Below are positions 49,572-59,135 of a stretch of 64,000 nt of DNA, one piece after another. The stretch's first letter is position 1, and the number at the start of each line of letters is the position of its first letter. This DNA is from Streptomyces armeniacus (GTDB taxonomy: Bacteria > Actinomycetota > Actinomycetes > Streptomycetales > Streptomycetaceae). Under the pieces are notes generated by a model. The model was not told where the DNA came from. It saw nothing but the letters and a program-made list of their open reading frames with translations, and ran no database searches. The stretch is from positions 2,156,369 through 2,220,368 of the forward strand of contig NZ_CP031320.1 in NCBI RefSeq assembly GCF_003355155.1, read 5' to 3'. The translations under genes and the position numbers were made by a program.

Positions 49572-51697
49572 GCAAGACCGCCGAACTTCTCAAGGGAGCG
49601 GCCGAGCTGTTCCCCGACGAGGTCGTCACGCAGGCGCACGTACGCCATCTCGACCTCCCGTACGGGGCCGGGCGCTTCGCGCTGATCACGCTGGACAACG
49701 GGCTGGACCACACCAAGCCGACCACGTTCGGGCCGCAGTCGCTGGCGAACCTGGACGCCGCGCTCGACCAGGTCGAGACGGAGGCCGCGGCGGGCGACGT
49801 CGTCGGCGTCGGCCTGACCGGCAAGCCGTTCATCTTCGCGGTGGGCGCGGACCTCAAGGGCGTCGAGCTGCTGAAGCGGCACGAGGACGCGCTGGCCATC
49901 GGGCAGGGCGGCCACGCCGTGTTCCGGCGGCTGTCGGCGCTCGCGGTGCCGACCTTCGCGTACTACAACGGCGCCGCGATGGGCGGCGGCGTCGAGGCCG
50001 GGCTGCACTGCTCGTACCGTACGGTCAGCGCGGCCATCCCGGCGTTCTCGCTGCCCGAGGTCTTCCTCGGCCTGGTGCCCGGCTGGGGCGGCTGCGCGCT
50101 GCTGCCGAACCTGATCGGCGCCGACCGCGCCGTCAGCGTGATCATCGAGAACTCGCTGAACCAGAACAAGCAGCTCAAGGGCCGCCAGGTGTACGAGCTG
50201 GGGATCGCCGACGCGATCTTCGAGGGCGCCGACTTCCTCGAGGAGTCGCTGAAGTGGACCGCCCAGGTGCTCAAGGGCGACCTCGAGGTGGTGCGCGCCG
50301 AGATCGACCGCGACGAGGCGTGGGACCAGGCCGTCGAGCGCGGCAAGGGCATCGCGGACAGCAAGGTGCACGGCGCGGCCCCGGCCGCGTACCACGCGCT
50401 CGACATCATCGCCGCCGCGAAGACCGGCGACCTGCGCGCCGGCTTCGAGGCGGAGGACCGCGCGCTGGCCGAGCTCATCATGGGCGGCGAACTGCGCAGC
50501 GGCATCTACGCGTTCAACCTCGTGCAGAAGCGCGCCAAGCGCCCCGCGGGCGCCCCCGACAAGTCGCTCGCGCGGCCGGTCACCAAGGTCGGCGTGGTCG
50601 GCGCGGGCCTGATGGCCAGTCAGCTGGCGCTGCTGTTCGCGCGCCGCCTGGAGGTGCCGGTCGTGCTGACCGACATCGACCGGGAGCGCGTCGACAAGGG
50701 CGTCGGCTACGTCCACGAGGAGATCGACAAGCTGCTGCTCAAGGGCCGCGTCGGACAGGACAAGGCGAACCGTCTGAAGGCCCTGGTCACCGGCTCCCTG
50801 GACAAGGCGGAGTCGTTCGCGGACGCGGACTTCGTCATCGAGGCCGTGTTCGAGGAGATGGGCGTCAAGCAGCAGGTGTTCGCGGAGGTCGAGGCGGTCG
50901 TGCCGGAGCACGCCGTGCTCGCCACCAACACCTCGTCGCTGTCCGTCTCCGAGATGGCGTCGAAGCTGAAGCACCCGGAGCGGGTCGTCGGCTTCCACTT
51001 CTTCAACCCGGTGGCGGTGCTGCCGCTGCTGGAGATCGTGCGCGGCGAGCGCACGGACGACGCGACGCTGGCCACGGCGTTCGCGGTCGCGAAATCGCTG
51101 AAGAAGACGGCCGTGCTGGTGAAGGACGCCCCGGCGTTCGTCGTGAACCGCGTGCTGACCCGCTTCCTCGGTGAGGTCCTCGGCTCCATCGACGAGGGCA
51201 CCCCGGTCGAGGTCGCGGACCGCGCGCTCGCGCCCCTCGGGCTGCCGATGTCGCCGATCGTGCTGCTGGAACTGGTCGGCCCGGCGGTCGCCCACCATGT
51301 CGCGGGCACCCTGCACGCCGCGTTCCCGGACCGCTTCGGCGTCTCCGATAACCTCGGCCGCATCGTCAAGGCGGGCAAGCGGAACCTGTACGTCTACGAC
51401 TCCGGCAAGCCGGAGCTGGACCCCGAGGTCGCCGCGCTGTTCGAGACCGGCGACACGGTGCTGACCGAGGAGCAGGTACGCGACCGGGCGCTGGACGCCA
51501 TCGCCCAGGAGCTGCGGATCATGCTGGACGAGGGCGTCGTCGCGGAGGCCCAGGACATCGACCTGTGCCTGATCACGGGCGCGGGCTGGCCGTTCCACCT
51601 CGGCGGCATCACCCCGTACCTGGACCGCGAGGGTGTCAGCGAACGCGTGACGGGCAAGCGGTTCCTGGAGCCGGGCGTGGCCAGCGTGCCGGCGTAG
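49568..51697 (+). CDS. fadB: multifunctional beta-oxidation protein (enoyl-CoA hydratase / 3-hydroxyacyl-CoA dehydrogenase)
   Basis: A 709-residue fusion. The N-terminal crotonase half shows FAVGADLKGVELL and NGAAMGGGVEAGLHC. The dehydrogenase half begins VGVVGAGLMASQLALLFARR (NAD-binding), continues ATNTSSLSVSEMASKL and RVVGFHFFNPV and ends with the C-terminal 3HCDH repeats. It hydrates and oxidises acyl-CoA intermediates before FadA cleavage. The start GTG overlaps fadA's stop. A strong terminator-like hairpin follows. Confidence 0.93.
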   Translation: MSKTAELLKGAAELFPDEVVTQAHVRHLDLPYGAGRFALITLDNGLDHTKPTTFGPQSLANLDAALDQVETEAAAGDVVGVGLTGKPFIFAVGADLKGVELLKRHEDALAIGQGGHAVFRRLSALAVPTFAYYNGAAMGGGVEAGLHCSYRTVSAAIPAFSLPEVFLGLVPGWGGCALLPNLIGADRAVSVIIENSLNQNKQLKGRQVYELGIADAIFEGADFLEESLKWTAQVLKGDLEVVRAEIDRDEAWDQAVERGKGIADSKVHGAAPAAYHALDIIAAAKTGDLRAGFEAEDRALAELIMGGELRSGIYAFNLVQKRAKRPAGAPDKSLARPVTKVGVVGAGLMASQLALLFARRLEVPVVLTDIDRERVDKGVGYVHEEIDKLLLKGRVGQDKANRLKALVTGSLDKAESFADADFVIEAVFEEMGVKQQVFAEVEAVVPEHAVLATNTSSLSVSEMASKLKHPERVVGFHFFNPVAVLPLLEIVRGERTDDATLATAFAVAKSLKKTAVLVKDAPAFVVNRVLTRFLGEVLGSIDEGTPVEVADRALAPLGLPMSPIVLLELVGPAVAHHVAGTLHAAFPDRFGVSDNLGRIVKAGKRNLYVYDSGKPELDPEVAALFETGDTVLTEEQVRDRALDAIAQELRIMLDEGVVAEAQDIDLCLITGAGWPFHLGGITPYLDREGVSERVTGKRFLEPGVASVPA

Positions 51698-51722
51698 GAG
51701 CGTACGGAACAACCACCACGGC

Positions 51723-51755
51723 AGGGGGTGCGCTCGCTCCGGCGGCGCACCCCCT
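51723..51755 (+). terminator. fadAB terminator
   Basis: AGGGGGTGCG and CGCACCCCCT are perfect ten-base arms around 13 bases, followed by TCCGT. It begins 26 bases after the fadB stop. Confidence 0.75.
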
Positions 51756-51825
51756 TCCGTATGCCCAGGTGTCCGTGTGCCCGTGTGGCCGTGTGCCGTG
51801 CCGCGTGAACGGGGAGGAGGCCCGG

Positions 51826-52278
51826 ATGAGAACGCTCCTTGTGGTGGACGCCGCGAACGTCATCGGCTCCGTCCCCGACGGCTGGTGGCGGGACCGCCAC
51901 GGCGCCGCGGAACGCCTCCGCGACAGCCTCGTCCCGTACGCCGACAGCGGCGTGCCCGGCCGCCCAGGGCCCGCCGAGGTGGTGCTCGTGGTGGAGGGCG
52001 CGGCCCGTACGGTGCCGTCCGTGCCCGGCGTACGGACGGTCGCGGCGCGCGGCAGCGGCGACGACGCGATCGTCGAGGTGGTCCGCGCGGAGGCGCCGGG
52101 CCGCGACTGCGTGGTGATCACGGCCGACCGGGGGCTGCGGGAGCGCGTACGCGCGCTGGGCGCGGAGGTCAGCGGGCCGCGCGCGGTGCGCCCGGAGGCG
52201 GGCGGACCGGACGGGCCGGACGGATCTGGCGGGGGCGATGGCGGGTCCGGGACCGGCCGTCAGTCACGCCGTACGTAG
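51826..52278 (+). CDS. NYN/PIN-fold nuclease-like protein
   Basis: A 150-residue protein with a PIN-like NYN fold: LLVVDAANVIGSVPDGWWRD, VVLVVEGAA and CVVITADRGLRERVRALGA, which bring together the usual acidic metal ligands. The family includes YacP-like RNases. The last 25 residues are a Gly/Asp tail. GGGGAGGAGG stands before the ATG. Its 3' end overlaps the convergent glycosyltransferase gene by 19 bases. Confidence 0.82.
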   Translation: MRTLLVVDAANVIGSVPDGWWRDRHGAAERLRDSLVPYADSGVPGRPGPAEVVLVVEGAARTVPSVPGVRTVAARGSGDDAIVEVVRAEAPGRDCVVITADRGLRERVRALGAEVSGPRAVRPEAGGPDGPDGSGGGDGGSGTGRQSRRT

Positions 52279-53744
52279 AACACCGCGCCGTCGACGCTTC
52301 CCGCCCGCTCGTAGTGCGTGGCGATGTAGCGGCGGAGCGTGGGGATGCGGGCGAGCCGGTACGGCTTGCCGCGCGAGTCGTCCACGATCACCTCCGGCGG
52401 CCGCTCCGCCAGGTCGCGCTGGAACGTACGCCAGCTGCCCGGCATCCCGTACCGCTCGGCGACGCGTACGCCGCCCCGGCCGCCGCTGTAGTTCGTGAGG
52501 AAGCCCGCGGTGAGGAAGCGGGACGAGGGGGTGCGGTCGGCGAGCCAGTAGTCCTCCGGGTGCATGCCCCACACCAGCACCGGGTCGCCGGGCCCGGCGC
52601 GCTCCTTCAGCTCGGCGGAGACCCGCTTGGCGTGGTCCAGCTCGGGGCGCGGCAGAACCAGGCCCCAGACGACGTACCCGGCGGCCAGCACCAGCGTGGC
52701 CGCGAGCGCCACCGTGGCGGCGCGGGGCCGCAGTTCGCGCAGCGCGGCGGTGGCGAGCAGCGCCAGGGGCGGGACGAGCTGGATGTAGTAGTGGCCGTAG
52801 AACTGGAAGCCCACGGCCACCGCGACGCCCGAGGCGGCCAGCCACACCCACAGGTCGGGTACGGCGAGCGGGCGCCGCCGTACGCACGTCACGTACGTCA
52901 GCGCCGCGAGCAGCGGCAGGCTGGCGATGACCAGCAGGCTGGCGTTGCCGGCGCCGCGCATGACGGCGAGGCCGACGGCACCCTCGACGGAGGCGTACGA
53001 GCCGGAGCCAGTCGCCGTCCAGTAGCTGAAGCGGCCGACGCCGAAGGTGAGCGCGGCGGCGCCGAGCGGCACCGCGTACGCCGCCACCACCCGCAGCAGC
53101 GCGAGGGCGCCCGCGCGGGAGTGCGCGAGGAGGAACAGCACCGGCAGCAGGACGGCGCCGCCCGTCTGCTTGGTGAGGGTGGCGACGGCGGCGGCGAGCC
53201 CGGCCCAGACCCAGTGGCGGCGGTCCGCGCACCACATGGCCGCCGCCGTGAACGGCAGCATGAACACCTCGAAGGTCGCGGCCTGCGTGTCCTCCGGGTT
53301 CAGGCCGATCGCGAGGAGCACGCTCAGCCCGCCCGCGATCCAGGCCGCGCGGTCGCCCCAGCGGCGCCGCGCGAGGGACGCGACGAGCACGGCGGTCGCG
53401 ACGGTGGCGGCCACGGCGGCGACGCGCAGGGGCCACAGCGACTCGTCGCCGAAGACGGCGAAGGCGCCGCGGTAGATCCACGGCAGCACCGGCGGCTTGC
53501 GGTCCACGACGGTGTCGTAGAGGACGCCGCCGTCCGCGAGCTGCCGCGCCTGCGTGGCCAGGAAGCCCTCGTCGGGGTTCCACACCGTACGGAAGAACGA
53601 CGGCAGCCGGGTCACGGCGGCCAGCAGGACGAGTACGGGCAGCAGCCGGAGCCAGAACGCCCGGCGGGTCGCGGTCGTCTCCGCGGACGGGAGGAGGCCC
53701 TGGCCCGGCTTCAGGCGCTGCGGCTCCACGGCGCGTGCATGCAT
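52260..53744 (-). CDS. membrane glycosyltransferase, GT39/ArnT-like
   Basis: A 494-residue protein with about 11 hydrophobic segments, starting near residue 30. The first outer loop has WNPDEGFLATQARQLADGG, with the conserved Asp-Glu, then DRKPPVLPWIYRGAF. This is the polyprenyl-phosphate-sugar-dependent glycosyltransferase type. A soluble C-terminal part follows (DDSRGKPYRLARIPTLRRY). It probably glycosylates an envelope polymer or protein outside the membrane. ATG 53744 is preferred to TTG 53753. Confidence 0.83.
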   Translation of the reverse strand: MHARAVEPQRLKPGQGLLPSAETTATRRAFWLRLLPVLVLLAAVTRLPSFFRTVWNPDEGFLATQARQLADGGVLYDTVVDRKPPVLPWIYRGAFAVFGDESLWPLRVAAVAATVATAVLVASLARRRWGDRAAWIAGGLSVLLAIGLNPEDTQAATFEVFMLPFTAAAMWCADRRHWVWAGLAAAVATLTKQTGGAVLLPVLFLLAHSRAGALALLRVVAAYAVPLGAAALTFGVGRFSYWTATGSGSYASVEGAVGLAVMRGAGNASLLVIASLPLLAALTYVTCVRRRPLAVPDLWVWLAASGVAVAVGFQFYGHYYIQLVPPLALLATAALRELRPRAATVALAATLVLAAGYVVWGLVLPRPELDHAKRVSAELKERAGPGDPVLVWGMHPEDYWLADRTPSSRFLTAGFLTNYSGGRGGVRVAERYGMPGSWRTFQRDLAERPPEVIVDDSRGKPYRLARIPTLRRYIATHYERAGSVDGAVFYVRRD

Positions 53745-53853
53745 GCGGGTCAACCTACTGCCGCCGCGCCCGTGCTCGCGGGCCGGGTCGCCACCGGGCC
53801 GGGTCCGTACGGGGCCGTCCCTACAGGGCCGGGGTCGCCACGAGCCCGGGCCG

Positions 53854-55365
53854 CTACCGCCGAGTGCCCGCGTTCAGCCTGCTGCGCCTGCGCCCGTACG
53901 AGAAGTACAGCGCGACGCCGACGGCCATCCACACGCCGAACCGCAGCCAGGTCTCCCCCGAGAGGTTCAGCATGAGCCACACGGAGGCGGCGATCGAGGC
54001 GGTGGGCAGCAGCGGCACCCAGGGCGTGCGGAAGGAGCGGTGCAGATCGGGCCGGGTGCGACGGAGGATCATGACACCCAGGGCGACGACGGTGAACGCG
54101 AACAACGTCCCGATGTTCACCAGGCTGGCCAGCTCCTCGATGCTCGTGAAACCCGCGACGACGGCGACGACGAGGCCCAGCAGGAGCGTCGAGCGGTACG
54201 GGGTCGCAAAGCGGGGGTGCACCTTGGAGAAGATCCGCGGCAGCAGGCCGTCGCGGCTCATCGCGAAGAACACGCGGCTCTGGCCCAGCAGCAGGATCAG
54301 GCACACGGTCGTGAGGCCGACGGCGGCGCCGAAGCTGATGAACCCGGCGTACACCGGATGCCCGGTGGCCTTGAACGCGTCGGCGAGCGGCGCGTCCACC
54401 GTCAGCCGCGTGTAGTGCTGCATGCCGGTGACGACGACGGCCACGGCGACGTAGAGCACCGTGCAGATGAACAGCGAGCCGAGGATGCCGCGGGGCATGT
54501 CGCGCGGTGGGTTGCGGGTCTCCTCGGCGGCGGTGGCCACGACGTCGAAGCCGATGAAGGCGAAGAACACCACGGAGGCCGCCGTGAAGATGCCCTGGAC
54601 GCCGAAGGTGGTCGGCTCGTAGCCGAAGATCAGCTGGATCAGCGGGGCGTCGAAGCCCGAGCCGCCGAGGGTGCCCTCGGCCTCCGGCACGAACGGGCGG
54701 TAGTTCTCCGCCTTGATCAGGAACGCGCCGGCGACGATCACGATCAGCACGACCGTCACCTTCACCGCCACCACGAGCGCCGTGACGCGTGCGGACAGCT
54801 TCATGCCGAGCAGCAGGATCACCGTCAGCACCAGCACCAGCAGCGCGGCCGGCAGGTCGAACCCGAACCCGTCGGCGGCGGTGGGCCCTTGGAGGGCGGT
54901 GGGCAGCTCCCAGCCGGCGGTGTCCATCAGCGACCGCACGTAGCCGGACCAGCCGACGGCGACGACGGCGGTCGCGAGCGCCATCTCGAGCATCAGGTCC
55001 CAGCCGATGATCCAGGCGGGGAACTCGCCGAGGGAGGCGTACGAGAAGGTGTACGCGGATCCCGCGACCGGCACCGTCGAGGCGAACTCGGCGTAGCACA
55101 GGGCCGCCAGCGCGCAGACGACGCCGGAGACCGCGAAGGCGATCGCGACCGCGGGCCCCGCGGTGTCCCTGGCCACCGAGCCGGTGAGCACGAAGATGCC
55201 GGTGCCGATGATGACCCCGACGCCGAACACCGTGAGGTCGAGCGCGGACAGCGACCGGCTGAGCGCGTGGTCGGGCTCCTCGGTGTCCTGGATCGACTGC
55301 TCGACGCTCTTCGTACGGAACAGCCCTCCGGAGCCGCGGCCTTCCGCGTCCACGTCCTTGCTCAC
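53854..55365 (-). CDS. APC family amino acid permease
   Basis: A 503-residue permease with 12 to 13 hydrophobic segments. The first has DLTVFGVGVIIGTGIFVLTG, the family signature for substrate binding. YSYASLGEFPAW-like FSYASLGEFPAWIIGWDLM and FVVFFAFIGFD-type VVFFAFIGFDVVATAAEE are also seen. It resembles the cationic amino acid transporter group (YfnA/CAT). The N-terminal 35 residues are polar. GGAGGTACGG lies before the GTG. Specificity cannot be set from sequence. Confidence 0.9.
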   Translation of the reverse strand: MSKDVDAEGRGSGGLFRTKSVEQSIQDTEEPDHALSRSLSALDLTVFGVGVIIGTGIFVLTGSVARDTAGPAVAIAFAVSGVVCALAALCYAEFASTVPVAGSAYTFSYASLGEFPAWIIGWDLMLEMALATAVVAVGWSGYVRSLMDTAGWELPTALQGPTAADGFGFDLPAALLVLVLTVILLLGMKLSARVTALVVAVKVTVVLIVIVAGAFLIKAENYRPFVPEAEGTLGGSGFDAPLIQLIFGYEPTTFGVQGIFTAASVVFFAFIGFDVVATAAEETRNPPRDMPRGILGSLFICTVLYVAVAVVVTGMQHYTRLTVDAPLADAFKATGHPVYAGFISFGAAVGLTTVCLILLLGQSRVFFAMSRDGLLPRIFSKVHPRFATPYRSTLLLGLVVAVVAGFTSIEELASLVNIGTLFAFTVVALGVMILRRTRPDLHRSFRTPWVPLLPTASIAASVWLMLNLSGETWLRFGVWMAVGVALYFSYGRRRSRLNAGTRR

Positions 55366-55426
55366 CCGTACCTCCGTGGTCGTTTCAGGCGGCCATCGTC
55401 GTCCCGTCGCGGGGACGGCGGGGCAG

Positions 55427-55813
55427 CTACACCGCGGAGCCCGGTTCCTTCACCCGAAGGGACGACGTGTCCGCTCCGCTGCCGCGCAGCACGGTGAGGG
55501 CGACGAGGGCCGCGGCGACCAGGAGCGCGGCGCTGAGGGCGAGGCCGAGCGCGTACCCGTCGTTGAGCGCGCCGGGCGTGGCCGGCTCGCCCGTACGGTG
55601 CTGTGCGGCGGTGCCGAGGGCGGCGAGCCCGAGGGAGGCGAGCCCGAGGGAGGCGCCGAGCTGGCGGGAGCTGTTGAGCAGCGCCGAGGCAGTGCCCGCC
55701 TCGTGGGACGCGACGCCCGCCGTGGCGGTGGCGACGACCGGCCCGAGGCAGAGCCCGAAGCCGACGCCGGCGACGACGGACGGGCCGAGCACGTCGGTGG
55801 CGAACGTGCCGCC
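55427..55813 (-). pseudogene. C-terminal remnant of a DHA2-type MFS transporter
   Basis: About 129 codons survive, from GGTFATDVLGPSVVAGVGFG through EAGTASALLNSSRQLGASLG to the stop. These are the last four membrane segments of an EmrB/QacA-type drug exporter; the first ten are gone. Upstream in the same frame the sequence becomes meaningless. On the other strand directly beyond is the tail of a TetR gene. A deletion that removed the 5' halves of both divergent genes explains it. Confidence 0.8.
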
Positions 55814-55826
55814 GGACACCGCCCCC

Positions 55827-55982
55827 GGCAACTTCGAGGCGTCAAAGGTGCCGCGGCTCGCGGCCGTCGGGCACCGGTGGGGGACGGTGGCCGCGCGGGA
55901 CACGTACCCCGAGGGCCTCAACGCCCTCGTCGACGGGCTGCTGGCACAGGCCACGAAGGCGAAGGACCGTCCGGCCCGCTAA
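55827..55982 (+). pseudogene. C-terminal remnant of a TetR family regulator
   Basis: The last 51 codons, with KVPRLAAVGHRWGTVAARD and YPEGLNALVDGLLAQATK, match the end of TetR-type repressors in the TetR_C region. No start, no helix-turn-helix and no upstream frame remain. It lies head-to-head with the MFS remnant, as expected for a divergent TetR/exporter pair fused by deletion near 55814-55826. Its stop overlaps the stop of the GDSL gene. Confidence 0.65.
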
Positions 55983-56872
55983 CCCCCGGTGCCGTCCTGC
56001 GGCGCGGTGCCGTCCTGCGGCGCGGTGCCGTCCTGCCGCGCGGTGGGCGCCACCGGCATCAGCTGCGGGCGTTTGGCGCCGCGGCCGTCGCCGGAGGAGC
56101 GTCCGCGCAGGCGGCGCAGGACCCAAGGGCCGAGGAAGTCGGCCATCCAGCGGAGTTCCACGCGCAGGGCCTGCCACGGCGGCGGCGAGGGCAGCACGGG
56201 GAGCGGAAGGGTCCAGGAGCTGTCGGCTCCGGGGAGCCGGAGCGCGTGCGCGAAGGCCGCCGCGGAGCGCTCGTGCCCGAGCGGCGAGAGATGCAGCCGG
56301 TCCGCGTCCCACAGGCGCGGATCGACGGTGACGGGGTGCGCGGCAGTGTCCACGACGGTGACGCCGTGCCGCTCGGCGGCCTCGTGGATACGGGCGTTGA
56401 GCGCGCGTGCGCGGGAGGCGATCGGACGGGCGAGGGGCGCGACCTTCCCGATGTCGGGGAAGGTGAGCGTGACCACGTGCGTCCCGGCGTCGGTGAGCGC
56501 CGCGAACGTCGCCTCCAGATGCCCCGCGACCCCGTCCACGTCGTAACGGGGCCGCAGGAAGTCGTTGACTCCCGCGACGACCGTGGCCAGGTCCGGGCGC
56601 AGGGCGAGCGCGGCGGGCAGCTGCACCGTACGGACGTGGTCGGTGCCGCACCCCCGTACCGCCAGGTTGGCGTACCGCAACTCCGGGGAGGTGGCCGCGA
56701 GCCGCTCGGCGAACCGGTCGGCCACGCCGCGGTACCCGGATTCCTCGTCACCGTCGCCGATGCCCTCGGTCGTGCTGTCGCCCAGCGCGACATAGCGCAG
56801 AAAGCTGCGGCCGTGACCGTCCCCCGCTTCCCGGCGGCCCTGGCCCTGCTGCCCGGCGTGCGACAAGGTCAC
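55979..56872 (-). CDS. SGNH/GDSL family hydrolase
   Basis: A 297-residue hydrolase. Block I is YVALGDSTTEGIGDGDEES with the nucleophile Ser, block III is VAGVNDFLRPRYD, and block V is DADRLHLSPLGHE with the catalytic Asp and His. There is no signal peptide. The C-terminus ends in three copies of QDGTAP-like units, coded by an 18-base tandem repeat. GGGAGG lies before the GTG. The substrate (lipid, carbohydrate ester or peptidoglycan acetyl) is unknown. Confidence 0.87.
   Translation of the reverse strand: MTLSHAGQQGQGRREAGDGHGRSFLRYVALGDSTTEGIGDGDEESGYRGVADRFAERLAATSPELRYANLAVRGCGTDHVRTVQLPAALALRPDLATVVAGVNDFLRPRYDVDGVAGHLEATFAALTDAGTHVVTLTFPDIGKVAPLARPIASRARALNARIHEAAERHGVTVVDTAAHPVTVDPRLWDADRLHLSPLGHERSAAAFAHALRLPGADSSWTLPLPVLPSPPPWQALRVELRWMADFLGPWVLRRLRGRSSGDGRGAKRPQLMPVAPTARQDGTAPQDGTAPQDGTGG
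55988..56041. repeat. 18-base tandem repeat encoding QDGTAP units
   Basis: TGCCGTCCTGCGGCGCGG occurs twice exactly and a third, slightly changed copy (CTGCCGCGCGG) follows. It codes the repeated tail of the GDSL hydrolase next to its stop codon. Confidence 0.75.
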
Positions 56873-56963
56873 GTCGGCCTCCCTCTCGATCTGCTGACGG
56901 ACCCTGGGCGGGTGCCGTACCGGCTGTCGACGGCGCACCACGGCCCCGCCGACGCCGGGCCGG

Positions 56964-58892
56964 TCAGTCGCGGGCGATCTGGCCCCGCGCTTCGGCGCCG
57001 TCGAAACGGCTGTCGTGGCCGCCGAGCCTGGCGACCAGCCCGGTCACCTGGCGCGCGATGTCGGGCGCGGTAAGGCCGATCTCGGCCAGCACCTCCTTGC
57101 GCGACGCGTGGTCCAGGAAGCGCTCCGGAATGCCGAAGTCCCGCAGCGGCACGTCCACGCCCGCGTCCCGCAGCGCCTGCGCGACCGCCGAACCGACGCC
57201 TCCCGCGCGGCTGTTGTCCTCCACCGTCACGACGACCCGGTGCCGCTCGGCGAGCGGCGCCAGCGCCTCGTCCACCGGCTTGACCCAGCGCGGGTCGACG
57301 ACGGTCGCCGAGATGCCCTGCTTGTCCAGCAGATCGGCGACGTCCAGGCACATCGGGGCGAGCGCGCCGACGGAGACGATCAGCACGTCCGGCTGCTCGG
57401 CGCCGGTCTCGCGCAGCACGTCCAGACCGCCGACACGGGCCACGGCCGGTACGGCGGGGCCGACGGCGCCCTTCGAGTAGCGGACCACCGTGGGCGCGTC
57501 GTCCACCGCCACGGCCTCCCGCAGCTGCGCCCGCAGCTGGTCGGCGTCGCGCGGCGCGGCGAGCCGCAGTCCGGGCACGCACTGGAGGATCGACATGTCC
57601 CACATGCCGTTGTGCGAGGCGCCGTCGGAGCCGGTCACGCCGGCCCGGTCGAGTACGAACGTCACGCCGCAGCGGTGCAGCGCCACGTCCATCAGCACCT
57701 GGTCGAGCGCGCGGTTCAGGAACGTGGCGTAGACGGCGAAGACCGGGTGCAGCCCGCCGGTGGCCAGGCCCGCGGCGGAGACCGCGCCGTGCTGCTCGGC
57801 GATGCCCACGTCGTACACGCGCTCGGGGAACGCCTCGGCGAACTTGTGCAGGCCCGTCGGGCGCATCATGGCCGCCGTGATGGCGACGATGTCCTCGCGC
57901 TCCCGGCCGAGCCTGACCATCTCCTCGCCGAACACCGAAGTCCAGTCGGCGCCCGAGGACTTGACGGGCAGTCCGGTGTCCGGGTGGATCACGCCGACGG
58001 CGTGGAACTGGTCGGCCTCGTCCTGCCGGGCGGGCTGGTAGCCGCGGCCCTTCTCGGTGAGGCAGTGCACGATGACCGGGCCGCCGAAGCGCTTCGCGCG
58101 CTGCAGCGCGGACTCGACGGCGGCGATGTCGTGCCCGTCGATGGGGCCGACGTACTTCAGGCCCAGGTCCTCGAACATGCCCTGCGGCGCCACCAGGTCC
58201 TTGAAGCCCTTCTTGGCGCCGTGCAGCGTCTCGTACAGCGGCTTGCCGACGACCGGGGTGCGGTTGAGCACCTCCTTGCCGCGGGCGAGGAAGCGCTCGT
58301 AGCCGTCGGTCGTACGGAGGGTGGCGAGGTGGTCGGCGAGGCCGCCGATGGTCGGCGCGTACGAGCGCTCGTTGTCGTTGACGACGATGACCAGCGGCCG
58401 GTCCTTCGCGGCCGCGATGTTGTTCAGCGCCTCCCAGGCCATGCCGCCGGTCAGCGCGCCGTCACCGATGACGGCGACGACGTGGTCGCCGGTACGCCGC
58501 AGCTCGTTCGCCTTCGCGATGCCGTCGGCCCAGCCGAGGACGGTGGAGGCGTGCGAGTTCTCGATGACGTCGTGCTCGGACTCGGCGCGCGACGGGTAGC
58601 CGGAGAGCCCGCCCTTGGCCCGCAGCCGGGAGAAGTCCTGACGGCCCGTGAGCAGCTTGTGCACGTAGCTCTGGTGGCCGGTGTCCCACAGGACACGGTC
58701 GGCGGGCGAGTGGAAGACTCGGTGCAGGGCGATGGTCAGTTCGACCACGCCCAGGTTGGGGCCGAGATGGCCGCCGGTCTTGGAGACGGACTCCACGAGG
58801 AAGGTACGCACCTCCTCCGCCAGCTGCTCGAGCTGCTCCGGGCTGAGCCGGTCCAGATCGCGCGGTCCCGTGATGCCGGTCAGCAGCGCCAC
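56964..58892 (-). CDS. dxs: 1-deoxy-D-xylulose-5-phosphate synthase
   Basis: DXS joins pyruvate and glyceraldehyde 3-phosphate and is the first enzyme of the MEP isoprenoid pathway. The 642-residue protein has the thiamine diphosphate motif [15 protein letters not shown] with [13 protein letters not shown], an N-terminal [14 protein letters not shown], and the transketolase-type [19 protein letters not shown]. The full length is present. It is the core copy in S. coelicolor (SCO6013, by memory). The 243-base upstream gap contains the xylFGH terminator, so it has its own promoter. Confidence 0.96.
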   Translation of the reverse strand: MALLTGITGPRDLDRLSPEQLEQLAEEVRTFLVESVSKTGGHLGPNLGVVELTIALHRVFHSPADRVLWDTGHQSYVHKLLTGRQDFSRLRAKGGLSGYPSRAESEHDVIENSHASTVLGWADGIAKANELRRTGDHVVAVIGDGALTGGMAWEALNNIAAAKDRPLVIVVNDNERSYAPTIGGLADHLATLRTTDGYERFLARGKEVLNRTPVVGKPLYETLHGAKKGFKDLVAPQGMFEDLGLKYVGPIDGHDIAAVESALQRAKRFGGPVIVHCLTEKGRGYQPARQDEADQFHAVGVIHPDTGLPVKSSGADWTSVFGEEMVRLGREREDIVAITAAMMRPTGLHKFAEAFPERVYDVGIAEQHGAVSAAGLATGGLHPVFAVYATFLNRALDQVLMDVALHRCGVTFVLDRAGVTGSDGASHNGMWDMSILQCVPGLRLAAPRDADQLRAQLREAVAVDDAPTVVRYSKGAVGPAVPAVARVGGLDVLRETGAEQPDVLIVSVGALAPMCLDVADLLDKQGISATVVDPRWVKPVDEALAPLAERHRVVVTVEDNSRAGGVGSAVAQALRDAGVDVPLRDFGIPERFLDHASRKEVLAEIGLTAPDIARQVTGLVARLGGHDSRFDGAEARGQIARD

Positions 58893-59033
58893 CCGTGCCT
58901 CCTTGTGCTGTCGAGCTTGTGCCGTCGAGCTGTGTGCGGTCCCGTGAGTCTAATGTTCCGGTCGTCCCGGCGTTCATCCGGCTGTCGTCCCGGACCGTGC
59001 GATATCGGTCACGCGGGTGGCCCCGGACACGGC

Positions 59034-59064
59034 TGTGCCCGGCACCGCGAGGGTGCCGGGCACA
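59034..59064 (-). terminator. terminator of the xylFGH operon
   Basis: Arms TGTGCCCGGCACC and GGTGCCGGGCACA are perfect over 13 bases with a five-base loop (GCGAG). It lies 72 bases past the xylH stop. Confidence 0.75.
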
Positions 59065-59135
59065 CGCGCCCGTACGGGTCAGGTGCGGCGCACGGGCGCG
59101 GACCGGGTACGGCCGCGCACGAACGCGGGCCGCCG

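Noticed and set aside
53554..55497. Long plus-strand frame opposite the amino acid permease
   Set aside because: Composition is typical of a shadow frame (runs of Gln, His, Asp, Arg) and the permease on the other strand is complete.
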